Shown here one piece after another: positions 1-8,705 of a DNA stretch of 64,000 nucleotides. This DNA comes from Nodularia sp. NIES-3585 (GTDB taxonomy: Bacteria; Cyanobacteriota; Cyanobacteriia; Cyanobacteriales; Nostocaceae): NCBI RefSeq assembly GCF_002218065.1, contig NZ_BDUB01000002.1, positions 62,001-126,000 on the forward strand. The letters run 5' to 3'. Every line of letters begins with the position of its first letter. Within the stretch, counting starts at the first letter, position 1. The notes beneath the pieces were generated by a model, which did not search any database, was not told the origin of the DNA, and saw only the letters and a list, made by a program, of their open reading frames with translations. The position numbers and the translations under genes are program-made.

Positions 1-100
1 TATGACCACAACTGGCGCGGACGATCCAATCTGTACCCAGAATTTGACTGAGTTTTTTGACTTTACCGGGGGATTCGACTACAAGGAGACGTTTCGGCAT
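1..100 (-). CDS. topA: DNA topoisomerase I, N-terminal start only
   Basis: Reading the minus strand from the ATG at 100-98 gives MPKRLLVVESPGKVKKLSQI followed by LGTDWIVRASCGH, and the frame runs off the window edge. The VVESPxKxKK start is the Toprim opening of type IA topoisomerases, which relax negatively supercoiled DNA. The gene is transcribed away from the helicase gene, from a 118-bp divergent spacer. Only 33 codons are visible, so completeness and exact subtype cannot be judged. A plasmid-type TopA is an inference from the neighbourhood. Confidence 0.8.
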   Translation of the reverse strand, partial: MPKRLLVVESPGKVKKLSQILGTDWIVRASCGH

Positions 101-218
101 GGCTGATGCGGTATAGATACTTTTTGTTAGACTTTTTCACCAATAGGCAATTATTTTAATATTTTAATATATGTGTACTATGATGTTTTTTCAAACACCC
201 TCTAAGCTTTGACTTTTT

Positions 219-2483
219 GTGGCATTTTCAGAGAATCCAATGTCCACTCCCCCAACTATTACGCAACAACAAGTTAATGCTACTCCCCAGTATGAAACTA
301 TTACAGGAGTAGTTGAGCGTTTGACCTTTCACTCGGAAGAATCCGGATACACTGTGGCGCGTCTGGTGCGTCCCCGATCTAAAGATTTAACTACAATAGT
401 CGGTAGTTTCGCCAACATTCAGCCAGGGCAGACACTGGAGTTAACAGGTTTTTGGCGTGAGCATCCGCAATATGGCCCACAGTTCCAAGTCACAAATTAC
501 CAAGAAACCAAACCAGCAACACTCACTGGGATTGAAAAATACTTGGGCAGTGGACTCATCAAAGGGGTTGGCCCGGTCACAGCCAAGCGCATCGTTGCTC
601 ACTTTGGGCTAGAAACTCTAGAAATTATTGACAATCAAATTGACCGCCTCATCGAAGTACAAGGTATTGCCAAAAAGCGCGTAAGGCTGATCAAGAACGC
701 CTGGGAAACGCAGAAGGCTATCAAGGAAGTGATGATATTTCTGCAAAGCCACGGTGTTTCCACCACCTATGCTGTAAAAATTTACAAGCAATATCAAGAA
801 AGAGCGATCGCAACAGTAACCAAAAACCCCTACCAGTTAGCAACCGATATTTACGGCATCGGTTTTCTCACTGCTGATAAGATTGCTCGTAACCTGGGTG
901 TACCCTCTGACTCCGAGTTTCGATACAGCGCCGGAATCATCCATGCCCTGAGTGAAGCTGCTGAGGATGGTCACTGTTATCTGCCCCAGCCAGAATTAAT
1001 TGAGAAAGTGAGCAAGTTACTAGCAACAGATGACCATCAGCCAACTGAGGATGTGATCACTGATATTATCAAACAGATGTCAGCTAGGGAGGAACTGATC
1101 AGAGAATTTGTTAGGGACAGCTACGGAGAGAAACTACTCCTGTGCTACAAACCGACATTCTTCCACACCGAACAAAATCTAGCACAATTGATATCCCGGA
1201 AATTACGCCAGCCGATTGTACAAGATACGCCTCGTGTTCGGGCTTGGATTGAGCGCTTCACCGCTAGTCACAAGATTCAACTATCGCCACAGCAGCAGCA
1301 AGCGGTAGAGAAAGCAGCTTACTCTCCAGTCATGGTTCTCACTGGTGGACCTGGCGTGGGAAAAACCTTCACGACGCACACCATAGTCAGTTTGTGGAAA
1401 GCGATGGGCAAATCCATCGCGCTGGCTGCACCAACGGGGAGAGCCGCGCAGCGATTGAGTGAGATGACTGGGCTGGAGGCAAAAACAATACACCGCTTGC
1501 TAGAATTTGAGCCTAAGACAATGGGATTTAAGCGGGATCATGACAATCCTCTGCCATACACAGCTATCATTGCCGATGAAGCTTCGATGTTGGATCTGTT
1601 CCTGGCACACTCCTTGGTCAAAGCCGTAGCTAAAGGAGCGCAACTATTATTAGTGGGCGATATCGACCAGTTACCCTCAGTTGGTCCTGGTAAAGTGCTG
1701 GCTGACATGATTACATCGCTGCAAGTGCCAGTAGTCCGGCTAACGCAGGTATTCAGGCAAGCCCAGCAGAGCGCAATCATCACCGCCGCACATCAAATCA
1801 ACCAAGGCGATTATCCAATGATGGAAGCGATTTCGGACAATCCTGTGTCAGACTGTCTGTGGCATGGTGGGGGTCATCAGCCAGAGCATGGGGTACAGGC
1901 AATCTGTGAGTTGGTGAGCGATTTCATCCCCCGGCTGGGCTTTAATCCTGCTACTGATGTCCAGGTTCTTTGTCCAATGTCACGGGGATTGGTTGGAACT
2001 CGGAATTTGAATGCCGTATTGCAGCAGCTGATCAATCCTCCCGCACCAGAGAAAACCGAAATTAACAGGGGTGGAATGATTCTGCGGGTGGGCGATAGGG
2101 TGATTCAGCAGATGAATGATTACAACCGGGAGGTATTCAACGGGGACTTGGGGACTATCTCTGGTATTAATACGGAAGAACAGGAAGTGGAGGTAGATTA
2201 CGGTGGCCGTCCTGTGGTTTACGATTATGCTGACCTCAATGAAATTACTTTGGCATGGAGTGTAACTATACACAAAAGCCAAGGCTCCGAGTATCCAGTG
2301 GTGATACTTCCACTGTATATGCAACACTATATAATGTTGTCGCGAAACTTGTTCTACACTGGGCTAACTCGTGCTAGTAAACTAGCAATTGTGGTCGGTT
2401 CCAAAAAAGTTATATCTTTAGCTGTGCGGACTACACATGATCAGCAAAGGTACACACGATTGTGGCAGAGGTTATTAACTTAG
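219..2483 (+). CDS. RecD-like SF1B DNA helicase
   Basis: A 754-residue 5'-3' DNA helicase of the RecD2 type, expected to unwind DNA in repair or plasmid processing. Visible motifs are Walker A LTGGPGVGKT (about residues 373-382), Walker B IIADEAS (about 449-455), motif III LLVGDIDQLPSVGPG, motif IV LTQVFRQ, and the C-terminal motifs TIHKSQGSEYP and LFYTGLTRAS. The N-terminal 200 residues hold an OB-like and helix-hairpin-helix region (GIEKYLGSGLIKGVGPVTAKRI), as in RecD2. No RecB or RecC partner is present. The start may be GTG at 219 or ATG at 240; neither has a clear Shine-Dalgarno sequence. The last ~40 bp of this gene recur as a fragment at about 3844-3890. Confidence 0.93.
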   Translation: MAFSENPMSTPPTITQQQVNATPQYETITGVVERLTFHSEESGYTVARLVRPRSKDLTTIVGSFANIQPGQTLELTGFWREHPQYGPQFQVTNYQETKPATLTGIEKYLGSGLIKGVGPVTAKRIVAHFGLETLEIIDNQIDRLIEVQGIAKKRVRLIKNAWETQKAIKEVMIFLQSHGVSTTYAVKIYKQYQERAIATVTKNPYQLATDIYGIGFLTADKIARNLGVPSDSEFRYSAGIIHALSEAAEDGHCYLPQPELIEKVSKLLATDDHQPTEDVITDIIKQMSAREELIREFVRDSYGEKLLLCYKPTFFHTEQNLAQLISRKLRQPIVQDTPRVRAWIERFTASHKIQLSPQQQQAVEKAAYSPVMVLTGGPGVGKTFTTHTIVSLWKAMGKSIALAAPTGRAAQRLSEMTGLEAKTIHRLLEFEPKTMGFKRDHDNPLPYTAIIADEASMLDLFLAHSLVKAVAKGAQLLLVGDIDQLPSVGPGKVLADMITSLQVPVVRLTQVFRQAQQSAIITAAHQINQGDYPMMEAISDNPVSDCLWHGGGHQPEHGVQAICELVSDFIPRLGFNPATDVQVLCPMSRGLVGTRNLNAVLQQLINPPAPEKTEINRGGMILRVGDRVIQQMNDYNREVFNGDLGTISGINTEEQEVEVDYGGRPVVYDYADLNEITLAWSVTIHKSQGSEYPVVILPLYMQHYIMLSRNLFYTGLTRASKLAIVVGSKKVISLAVRTTHDQQRYTRLWQRLLT

Positions 2484-2561
2484 GAATTTAATTTTTTAGG
2501 ATGTAATATGTTTAGAAATTTTTTATATAATCCTCTTAAGAGGATTATATAGATACGAGAT

Positions 2562-2882
2562 ATGAGAACAGATAAGATTGCTAGGATCATTCCCCAAGCC
2601 TACCAGCAAGGCTTGCTGAAACCTACCAGAAAACCCAACATTTGTTTAACAGACTCGCTTAACCAAGCTAACTTTTTCTTGTGGGTATTAGAACAATCTG
2701 ATGGTAATGGTTTATCGACTAGCCAGATAACTCAGCGCTCTGGCTTGCATGAAAACACTTGCAAGTGTTACCTCCGTGAGTTTATCAAAATTGGCTTGGT
2801 TCAAAAACAAAAAGAATACCACAACGAAGCTATTTGGAGTTTAATCCAAAACACATCAAAATCTAAACAAATTATTAGATGA
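2562..2882 (+). CDS. Small winged-helix-like protein
   Basis: A 106-residue basic protein with a predicted helix-turn-helix (residues ~48-85: SDGNGLSTSQITQRSGLHEN, then TCKCYLREFIKIGLV). This is the form of a winged-helix DNA-binding domain in which the recognition helix is followed by a strand. No family is recognised. Its TGA stop (2880-2882) overlaps the ATG of the next gene (2879-2881), which suggests translational coupling and a joint function. A plasmid copy-number or regulatory role is possible but unsupported. Confidence 0.65.
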   Translation: MRTDKIARIIPQAYQQGLLKPTRKPNICLTDSLNQANFFLWVLEQSDGNGLSTSQITQRSGLHENTCKCYLREFIKIGLVQKQKEYHNEAIWSLIQNTSKSKQIIR

Positions 2883-3667
2883 AATACGCAATTTTGGTTA
2901 AACTCGGCGGCGAACTTATTGCTGCTGAATATGCCGACTATGAAGATTACAAAGGTTTTCTCAAATGCCCTATTTGCAGAGAACCAGTATTTTTGAGAAA
3001 AGCTTATACTAGAAACAATATACAAGTGCCTTCCTCATTCGTACATCACAAGTCTATCCCTGAAATTTCTGTTTGTGAATTAAGAGTTGGCAAGTACACG
3101 AAACAAGATATTCAAATAATTGCCACTACAGCTAGAAATCAAAGATTAACCAAACTTAAAATATCTATGTGGAAATATCTGAAATATAATTTAGCAATTA
3201 GTCTAAAAAGCTGGTCAAACTACGCCAAAGATGCAAAAAAAGTAAAATTACTCGGTGATATTATCGATTATGGTATGCAGGTTTTAGAGAATAATATTCA
3301 ATTTATTTTGGAAAACACTTTACCAAGAACCGAAATCTTATTTAAAAATAAAGACACAAGAATTGCAATTGTTACTGAGATGCAACCTTTCTTTGATGCC
3401 TTTCTCAAAGAGAATAAAAGCAATTGGCAATTGCATTGTAAGATTGCCAAGGAAGCTCTAGAGTTATTTCTAATTAGTAACTCCATGAAAGAAATTAGGT
3501 ATAGGCTACTTTGCTGTTTATGCCATCCCACAGTTTTGCAATCAATGCCAGAATTGCTGGATTTAGATACAGAAACTGATGAATGGAGACAAAAGTTTTT
3601 GGCTTATTTGACTTTACAAATAACTTTTGTGTTTCTTACTGTAAATTGGATTAAAATATTTGACTGA
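2879..3667 (+). CDS. Zinc-ribbon protein, CoiA-like N-terminus
   Basis: A 262-residue protein coupled to the preceding HTH gene by an ATGA overlap. Residues ~20-55 contain CPICREPVFLRKAYTR, then FVHH and a later C (SVCELRV), a C-x2-C...H...C arrangement like the zinc-binding start of CoiA-like competence or nuclease proteins. The rest is helix-rich, lysine-rich and of low GC, without a recognisable catalytic site. The C-terminus (TLQITFVFLTVNWIKIFD) is hydrophobic. The zinc-site reading comes from sequence; any CoiA relationship is tentative. Confidence 0.6.
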   Translation: MKYAILVKLGGELIAAEYADYEDYKGFLKCPICREPVFLRKAYTRNNIQVPSSFVHHKSIPEISVCELRVGKYTKQDIQIIATTARNQRLTKLKISMWKYLKYNLAISLKSWSNYAKDAKKVKLLGDIIDYGMQVLENNIQFILENTLPRTEILFKNKDTRIAIVTEMQPFFDAFLKENKSNWQLHCKIAKEALELFLISNSMKEIRYRLLCCLCHPTVLQSMPELLDLDTETDEWRQKFLAYLTLQITFVFLTVNWIKIFD

Positions 3668-4287
3668 CAATGATTTTGTCTATTATTGCTCAGACAAAAT
3701 TTTAACTTCCTGTACCTCTAAAATAAACTCTTGACTAATCTCTTTGCGCTTACCTGATGAATCAAAAAACAGAGCAGAGATGTCACAGGTTCCCCTCGTC
3801 GCATCAGCACCATGCGACCACTGACAGCATCCACGCAGCGAAACACATGATCAGCTGATCAGCAAAGGTACACACGATTGTGGCAGAGACTTTTACAAAG
3901 CCTTCAATAATATGCCATTACAGAAAATGTGAAGGAATAAAGCTCAAGCTGTATCCCATTACATACCAAATTCACTATATTCACTATATGTAAATCGAGA
4001 GCTAAAACTTTAAAAGCTCTCTCATAAATAAAATGACACAGGCGCGTCGGCTGAGGGTTGATGCGAATAAGTTCCGCAGGTTTGCTTTTGTTGGAGGGGA
4101 TGGGCTAAGGATTTCTTTATTTCTGGTTTATGGGTGTAGACTTTGGCTATGTGCAGTATATCTTGCTGTGGGCGTTCTCTGTAAATATCGCCATACCAAG
4201 TAAGAATTTCTGTGCTACAGTCCGTACAAGCCGATAGTAAAATAGTAAAGCAAATTCAAGGTAAATCCTGCTTTCTACAACCCAGTC
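3668..4287. pseudogene. Degraded intergenic patch with two gene fragments
   Basis: There is no intact gene in these 620 bp. About 3781-3846 closely matches 9674-9739, the 3' part of the FtsK-like gene; read on the minus strand it keeps the frame RCVDAVSGRMVLMRRGEPVTS before diverging. Directly next to it, about 3844-3890 matches the 3' end of the RecD-like gene (about 2434-2477: ATGATCAGCAAAGGTACACA and onward), with a small GATCAGCT duplication at the joint. The remainder, 3890-4287, shows only a short open frame from 4033 (MTQARRLRVDANKF...) with no recognised product. Confidence 0.7.
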
Positions 4288-6312
4288 ATGTTCCAAGACT
4301 ATTCTCATCAGAATCTTAGAGGTCGTTCATTTAAAGGTCAAGATTTAGCTGGCGCAAACTTTAGCTATGCAGATATTCGGGGAGCAGACTTTAGTGGAGC
4401 GAATTTAGTATGTGCAAATTTTACCTGCGCGAAAGCAGGACTGCAAAAACGCTGGGTTATGTTTTTAATAATACTCTTATGGTTATGGTCAGGATTGTTG
4501 GGAGTTTACTGGTTCATTTATGGTTATTTAGTTTCCCGAATATTTGATGGTGCTAAATTAGGCAATCAGATTGCAGGTTGGGTTAGCTTAAGCATATTGA
4601 TTGCCTTCTTTTTACTAACCATACACCGAGGTGTAAAAAAAAGCTCAGAAATGGTATGGCTAATTTTGGTTTTAACTTTAGGGTTAGCCATACCTTTTGC
4701 ATACGGTGGAATACTTGCTATATGCTGCGGTGTAATCGGAATTTTAACTTCTTGTTTTGCTTTCATAGGAGTATTTGCTTTTATCTTTTCCAAAGCTGGT
4801 TCTACAGCTTTGACCATCACCTCATTTGTAGCTGGAGCGTTAGCTTTATTTAATATTTATGTTGGTTGGCGAGCATTAAAAGGAGATGAAAAGTATCTCT
4901 TAATCGGCAATATTGCTGTTTTAATTGCTGCAACAAGAAGTACAAGCTTTTGCAATGCTGACTTAACCAATGCTAATTTCACTAAAGCTTGGCTAAAAGG
5001 CGCAAATTTTAAAAACGCTGTCCTTATATCTACTCATTGGTTTAATGTAAAAATGCTCGACCGTGTTTGTCCTGGCAACACATATCTTCAAAACATACAA
5101 CTACACCAATTACTAATTAGAGGGCAGGGACAGAACATGAGCCTTGACCGTCAAGATATACGTGGAGTCAACTTAAAAGGTGCTAACTTAAAAGATGCCA
5201 GCTTCATCGGTACAGACTTAAGCGGAGCTAACCTACAAAACGCAGACTTAACCAGAGCGAAGCTAGTGCAAACCCAACTAGACGCTACTGATTTTACTGG
5301 TGCAACCCTCACTGGGGCATACATTCAAGATTGGGGCATTACCACCGACACCAAGTTTGACGGAGTACGCTGCGAGTATGTTTATATGCGCCTGCCCACT
5401 CAAGATAACCCAGACCCTCACCGCAAACCTGACAATAGACAAGAGACATTTGCAGATGGAGAGTTTGGGGATTTTATTAAGCCCATTTTCGATACACTCG
5501 ACTTGTATCATAGCCAAGGAGTTGACCCCAGAGCGATCGCAATTTCGTTCAAGCAGTTAGCCGAAAATTACCCTGACGCTGAACTTGAGATAGTCGCAAT
5601 GGAGAAACGAGGTCAGGATAAGTTTTGGCACGGAGCAAAAACGGCGATCACTGCTGATAAATCCGAACTAAGCGCAAAATATTTTGATAGTTATAATCAA
5701 CTTAAAAATTTACCAGACAGAGAAATTAAATTATTACTGGCAGAAAAAGAAAATCAAATCCGCAGATTAGAGAATATGATAATGACTGCCTTAGAGCGTC
5801 CCAACTTTTATTCAAATGTTGAGCAGGTAGGTTTTATGACTAACAATCCCGGCGGGTTTTCAATAGGCGGTTCAGTTGGTGGCAACGTCAACAATGTTCA
5901 AGGTGACAATAACCGCGCAGTACAAGGAGATAATAATCAGGATGTCCTGGGTGACAACAATCGAGTAACACAACAAAATCAAGTGGGTGCAGATGCCGCA
6001 GAATCGCTCACTAAAGAAGATGTTTTCAAGTTACTGGCAGAGCTTGAAAATCTCATTCAGAGGGCAGAACTACCAGCAGACACTAAAGAAGAAGTAGTTG
6101 AAGATTTAAGTGCTGCTAAGAAAGCGACAGAGAAGGAAAAACCAAATAAACAACGTGCATTAGACCGTTTAACAAGCGTAGCAGAAACACTTGAGAAAAC
6201 AACTAAGACTGTGGATTCTGGTAAGCAACTATGGACAACAGCCAAGCCGATCATCGTAAAAATTGCTACTTGGCTTGGTGCGGCGGCTGGTTCTCATTTG
6301 TTGGGATTGTAG
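4288..6312 (+). CDS. Membrane pentapeptide-repeat protein with Asn/Gly-rich tail
   Basis: A 674-residue protein. Pentapeptide repeats (A(D/N)LxX type) occupy residues ~8-50 and ~222-350. Between them lie several hydrophobic segments (~55-215), so the protein should be an integral membrane protein with beta-helix domains. Residues ~350-500 are a conserved-looking domain (DWGITTDTKFDGVRCEYVYM; ADGEFGDFIKPIFDTLDLYH). Residues ~517-566 are Asn/Gly/Gln-rich repeats (NNVQGDNNRAVQGDNNQ), resembling short amyloid-forming signalling motifs. The C-terminal ~100 residues are helical and end in a hydrophobic stretch (WLGAAAGSHLLGL). A close paralogue lies at 33412. Function is unknown; a sensor or effector role is inference. 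Confidence 0.85.
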   Translation: MFQDYSHQNLRGRSFKGQDLAGANFSYADIRGADFSGANLVCANFTCAKAGLQKRWVMFLIILLWLWSGLLGVYWFIYGYLVSRIFDGAKLGNQIAGWVSLSILIAFFLLTIHRGVKKSSEMVWLILVLTLGLAIPFAYGGILAICCGVIGILTSCFAFIGVFAFIFSKAGSTALTITSFVAGALALFNIYVGWRALKGDEKYLLIGNIAVLIAATRSTSFCNADLTNANFTKAWLKGANFKNAVLISTHWFNVKMLDRVCPGNTYLQNIQLHQLLIRGQGQNMSLDRQDIRGVNLKGANLKDASFIGTDLSGANLQNADLTRAKLVQTQLDATDFTGATLTGAYIQDWGITTDTKFDGVRCEYVYMRLPTQDNPDPHRKPDNRQETFADGEFGDFIKPIFDTLDLYHSQGVDPRAIAISFKQLAENYPDAELEIVAMEKRGQDKFWHGAKTAITADKSELSAKYFDSYNQLKNLPDREIKLLLAEKENQIRRLENMIMTALERPNFYSNVEQVGFMTNNPGGFSIGGSVGGNVNNVQGDNNRAVQGDNNQDVLGDNNRVTQQNQVGADAAESLTKEDVFKLLAELENLIQRAELPADTKEEVVEDLSAAKKATEKEKPNKQRALDRLTSVAETLEKTTKTVDSGKQLWTTAKPIIVKIATWLGAAAGSHLLGL

Positions 6313-6321
6313 AATTAATTT

Positions 6322-6486
6322 ATGACTCAGCAGCCTGAGAATTTAAAATTACAACAGCCTGATGCAAATTCAACACTACAGGCTCATAGTTTTACATCTC
6401 AAAACTTAATGCAGGGGAATCAAAATCGAGGCGTTCAAGGTGAAGCTAATAAAGCTGTTCAAGGTGATAAGCTGTTACGCAGCTAA
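6322..6486 (+). CDS. Truncated Asn/Gln-rich small protein (54 aa)
   Basis: Starts 10 bp after the pentapeptide gene with MTQQPENLKLQQPDANS and contains GNQNRGVQGEANKAVQGD before a stop. It is homologous to the start of the gene at 35746 (MSQPPENLEPQQPDVNS), which sits in the same position behind the paralogous pentapeptide gene. The similarity ends where transposase-derived sequence begins (about 6475-6488), so this is probably the 5' remnant of a longer gene cut by an insertion. It keeps the same NxxVQG repeat as its neighbour. Confidence 0.6.
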   Translation: MTQQPENLKLQQPDANSTLQAHSFTSQNLMQGNQNRGVQGEANKAVQGDKLLRS

Positions 6487-6595
6487 ACTGAATAAACAGC
6501 ATTATTTTCTCTCTTACATAAGGATTATCTTGCTCTTTTAAGTTTTTCAATAGCCTTTCTCTCTGTTCTTGAGAAAGATGGTTTTTTGCTGGCAT
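6487..6595 (-). pseudogene. IS630-type transposase, 5' remnant
   Basis: From the ATG at 6595-6593 the minus strand reads MPAKNHLSQEQRERLLKNLK then EQDNPYVREKIMLFIQ, the typical opening of cyanobacterial IS630-like transposases. The frame then passes into unrelated sequence and stops. Only ~36 codons remain. Immediately upstream (6600-6650) is a cyanobacterial interspersed palindrome-rich repeat (GCGATGCCTTCGGCGTTCGC...). Confidence 0.65.
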
Positions 6596-6773
6596 ACTTC
6601 ATAGGCGATGCCTTCGGCGTTCGCGGAGCGTCTCGAAGCGCAGCTATCCCTTAGTTAATTAATGTTATATTATAAAATCTAGCGGCACAACAGCTTATGA
6701 CTTACAAGAAAAATAAAGTATACGGTTTAGTTTTATTGAGTCAGTAACACGATTGTTGCAGCCGGGGGGATGA

Positions 6774-7481
6774 TTATTTGTTCGCTAATTGCTCAACAAA
6801 ACTCCTATGTTCAGATGAATTTAACCCTAATTGCAATACTTCTAATACCTGTGCCATCTGATTATTGAGCAACGCTTCCACAGCTAACCACAACCCAGGA
6901 AACACTTGAGAGCGAATAATTCCATCTGCGTTAGGAGAGAGCAATTGATAGTCGTCATCAATGAGGTAAAACCATTCTATTTGATTGTCGTAGGATTGCC
7001 AGATGATATATTCCAACACACCGTTACGACGGTAAACCTGCTTTTTGCTACCCCTATCAATCGCCGCACTACTCGCGGCTATTTCCACAATTAACTCAGG
7101 TGCGCCTTCAATATAACCATCGCTACTCAATCGTGTCTGTCCACCTGTGTCTGGTTCAATAAATAGCACGGCATCAGGTTGTGGTTCATTATCTAGATCA
7201 AGTCTCACTGTTGGGGCATCACTTAAGTCAACGCCAGGAGTTAATGATTGGTAAACACCTAGCCAAGTTATCACTCGACTGTGGGGTTTACCATGCTGTT
7301 GGTGTCTTAACGGTGATGCCACGTAAACGATTCCTTCAATCAATTCTGCTTTTTTTATATGGGGGTCGGCAGTATAACGCCGCTCAAATTCGGAACGAGT
7401 CAGGCGATCGCCACTTTGAAGCTCAGGCAGATGTTCTTGGAGTAAATCGGATTTTGTTTGAAGTGAGTATTCTCTAACCAT
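6774..7481 (-). CDS. Uma2 family protein (DUF820)
   Basis: A 235-residue member of the Uma2 family, which has a restriction-endonuclease-like fold and is abundant in cyanobacteria. Visible family features are SEFERRYTADPHIKKAELIE, LDLDNEPQPDAVLFI and GAPELIVEIAASSAAID, followed by KKQVYRRNGVLEYIIWQ. The D (in QPDAVLF) and E (in LIVEIA) fit the PD-(D/E)XK-like pattern. The start MVREYSLQTKSDLL is preceded by ~550 bp without genes. Physiological role is unknown for the family. A second, different Uma2 gene lies at 24622. Confidence 0.88.
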   Translation of the reverse strand: MVREYSLQTKSDLLQEHLPELQSGDRLTRSEFERRYTADPHIKKAELIEGIVYVASPLRHQQHGKPHSRVITWLGVYQSLTPGVDLSDAPTVRLDLDNEPQPDAVLFIEPDTGGQTRLSSDGYIEGAPELIVEIAASSAAIDRGSKKQVYRRNGVLEYIIWQSYDNQIEWFYLIDDDYQLLSPNADGIIRSQVFPGLWLAVEALLNNQMAQVLEVLQLGLNSSEHRSFVEQLANK

Positions 7482-7683
7482 TTGCCAATCCTCACAATTT
7501 ATCTTTATCTGTGTCCATCTTCGTCGTTAGAGAATAGGACTGTTCTTAACTTGCTCTAACAAACTAGGTAATTTATATTTTAGCGAAGTATCTACTACAA
7601 TTTCTTGATTTCTCACTTGGTGGTAAAGAATTTTTGATACTTCACAAGCCTCATCAAATGAGCAATCAAGTTGCTCTTAACTC

Positions 7684-7823
7684 ATCCCCCGGCTTCAAGC
7701 CGGGGGATTTCGAGTCATTAGTCATTGGTCATTAGTCATTAGCACCAATGACTAATGACTAATAACTAAATCGGCGGGCGGCTATCCCTCCCACCCCTTG
7801 AAGGGATGGGATTCCCGCCGATT
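7684..7823. repeat. Cluster of three hairpins and STRR-like repeats
   Basis: The gene-free stretch 7482-8036 contains three structures side by side. (1) A perfect 12-bp palindrome with one-base centre at 7684-7708 (ATCCCCCGGCTT / AAGCCGGGGGAT). (2) Heptanucleotide repeats GTCATTA/GTCATTG forming a 16-bp perfect inverted repeat, 7714-7729 with 7744-7759. (3) An outer AATCGGCGGG/CCCGCCGATT hairpin with an inner CATCCCTT-like stem at about 7768-7823, similar in build to the left end of the TnpB element at 18310-18353. Possibly an orphan IS200/IS605-type end or MITE. The rest, 7824-8036, shows nothing recognisable. Confidence 0.6.
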
Positions 7824-8036
7824 TTCGTTGAATATTGAGAACTAAATTGGTAACTAAATCTAAAAATTCGATGGGGTACATAAATTAATCTACAAAAATT
7901 TTCAAAAAATTGGCTCTTGCGTCCCTTGTATGGTGATTTAGGATTGATTCCAACAAAACCCCTGTGGGTTAAAGGGTATAAAAATTATGGTGCTGTTTTA
8001 AATGAAATCCTTACAGGGTCAAACTTTCAATAATCT

Positions 8037-8702
8037 TTAATCGGTTTTTCCATAAAAGTAACCGAAGAACCCAAATAATTTACGATGAACAGAACTTTCA
8101 CTTGAATTTACTGTATTTCTAGAATTACTGGGAATTAGTTTTGTTATCTCCGGCAGCACCCCCAAAAACAAAGAAAAGACCAGCACTAAAATCAATGGAT
8201 TGGTTTTCGCCACGTTAAACCACCAACGCCAATCCTGAAAGTTTGGTATTTGAGGGAGCCGAAGATTCCAAAGGCTGAAATTCCCGAAACCAATTCGCAC
8301 TTTGCTTCCAGGTAACCACTCCTCATCAATATTCACAAAAACCACCTGAATGCGTGGATTTTGCTCAACTAGAGAAGCAGTTTTTAAAGCTGATGGTTGC
8401 TGACGGGCATCGGGAGAAAGAAAACCCATAACCACAAGTTTATGGGTGTTGTTTAGTCCATAAAGTCCTACTAATTGTCCTGCTGCTTGAAATATTGTGT
8501 CGCGGTCAAGGTACTTCTTTACCTCAATGATCACTCCCCCTTGCCAGTTAGACACAATATCTGCTCTACCGCCATTTGCTTGTACTTCTAAATGCACCTG
8601 GAAACCACGTTCGGTTAGGCGATCGCCCAAGTATTTTTGTAAGTCTCGTTCTTGCCAGCGATCTGGGAATCCGGCAGCTTCTACAAATTTAGATGGCAAC
8701 AT
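8037..8702 (-). CDS. Predicted PD-(D/E)XK nuclease with C-terminal membrane helix
   Basis: A 221-residue protein. Residues ~25-60 contain LGDRLTERGFQVHLEVQANG and GRADIVSNWQGGVIIEVKKY; the D (of ADIV) and E-x-K (of IEVKK) match a PD-(D/E)XK endonuclease core. Residues ~70-150 keep the alternating strands expected of this fold. Near the C-terminus is a membrane helix (NPLILVLVFSLFLGVL, ~residues 170-186), so the nuclease may be membrane-tethered. It lies 3 bp after the Bro-N gene on the same strand. Restriction or defence activity is inferred from the fold only. Confidence 0.72.
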   Translation of the reverse strand: MLPSKFVEAAGFPDRWQERDLQKYLGDRLTERGFQVHLEVQANGGRADIVSNWQGGVIIEVKKYLDRDTIFQAAGQLVGLYGLNNTHKLVVMGFLSPDARQQPSALKTASLVEQNPRIQVVFVNIDEEWLPGSKVRIGFGNFSLWNLRLPQIPNFQDWRWWFNVAKTNPLILVLVFSLFLGVLPEITKLIPSNSRNTVNSSESSVHRKLFGFFGYFYGKTD

Positions 8703-8705
8703 AAA

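Noticed and set aside
4033-4203. Short plus-strand frame starting MTQARRLRVDANKF
   Set aside because: No RBS, no recognisable domain and located in a degraded patch; mentioned only as intergenic content.
7714-7759. Possible CRISPR repeats
   Set aside because: The units are seven bases, directly adjoining and without spacers; they fit STRR-like repeats. No CRISPR array was found in the window.
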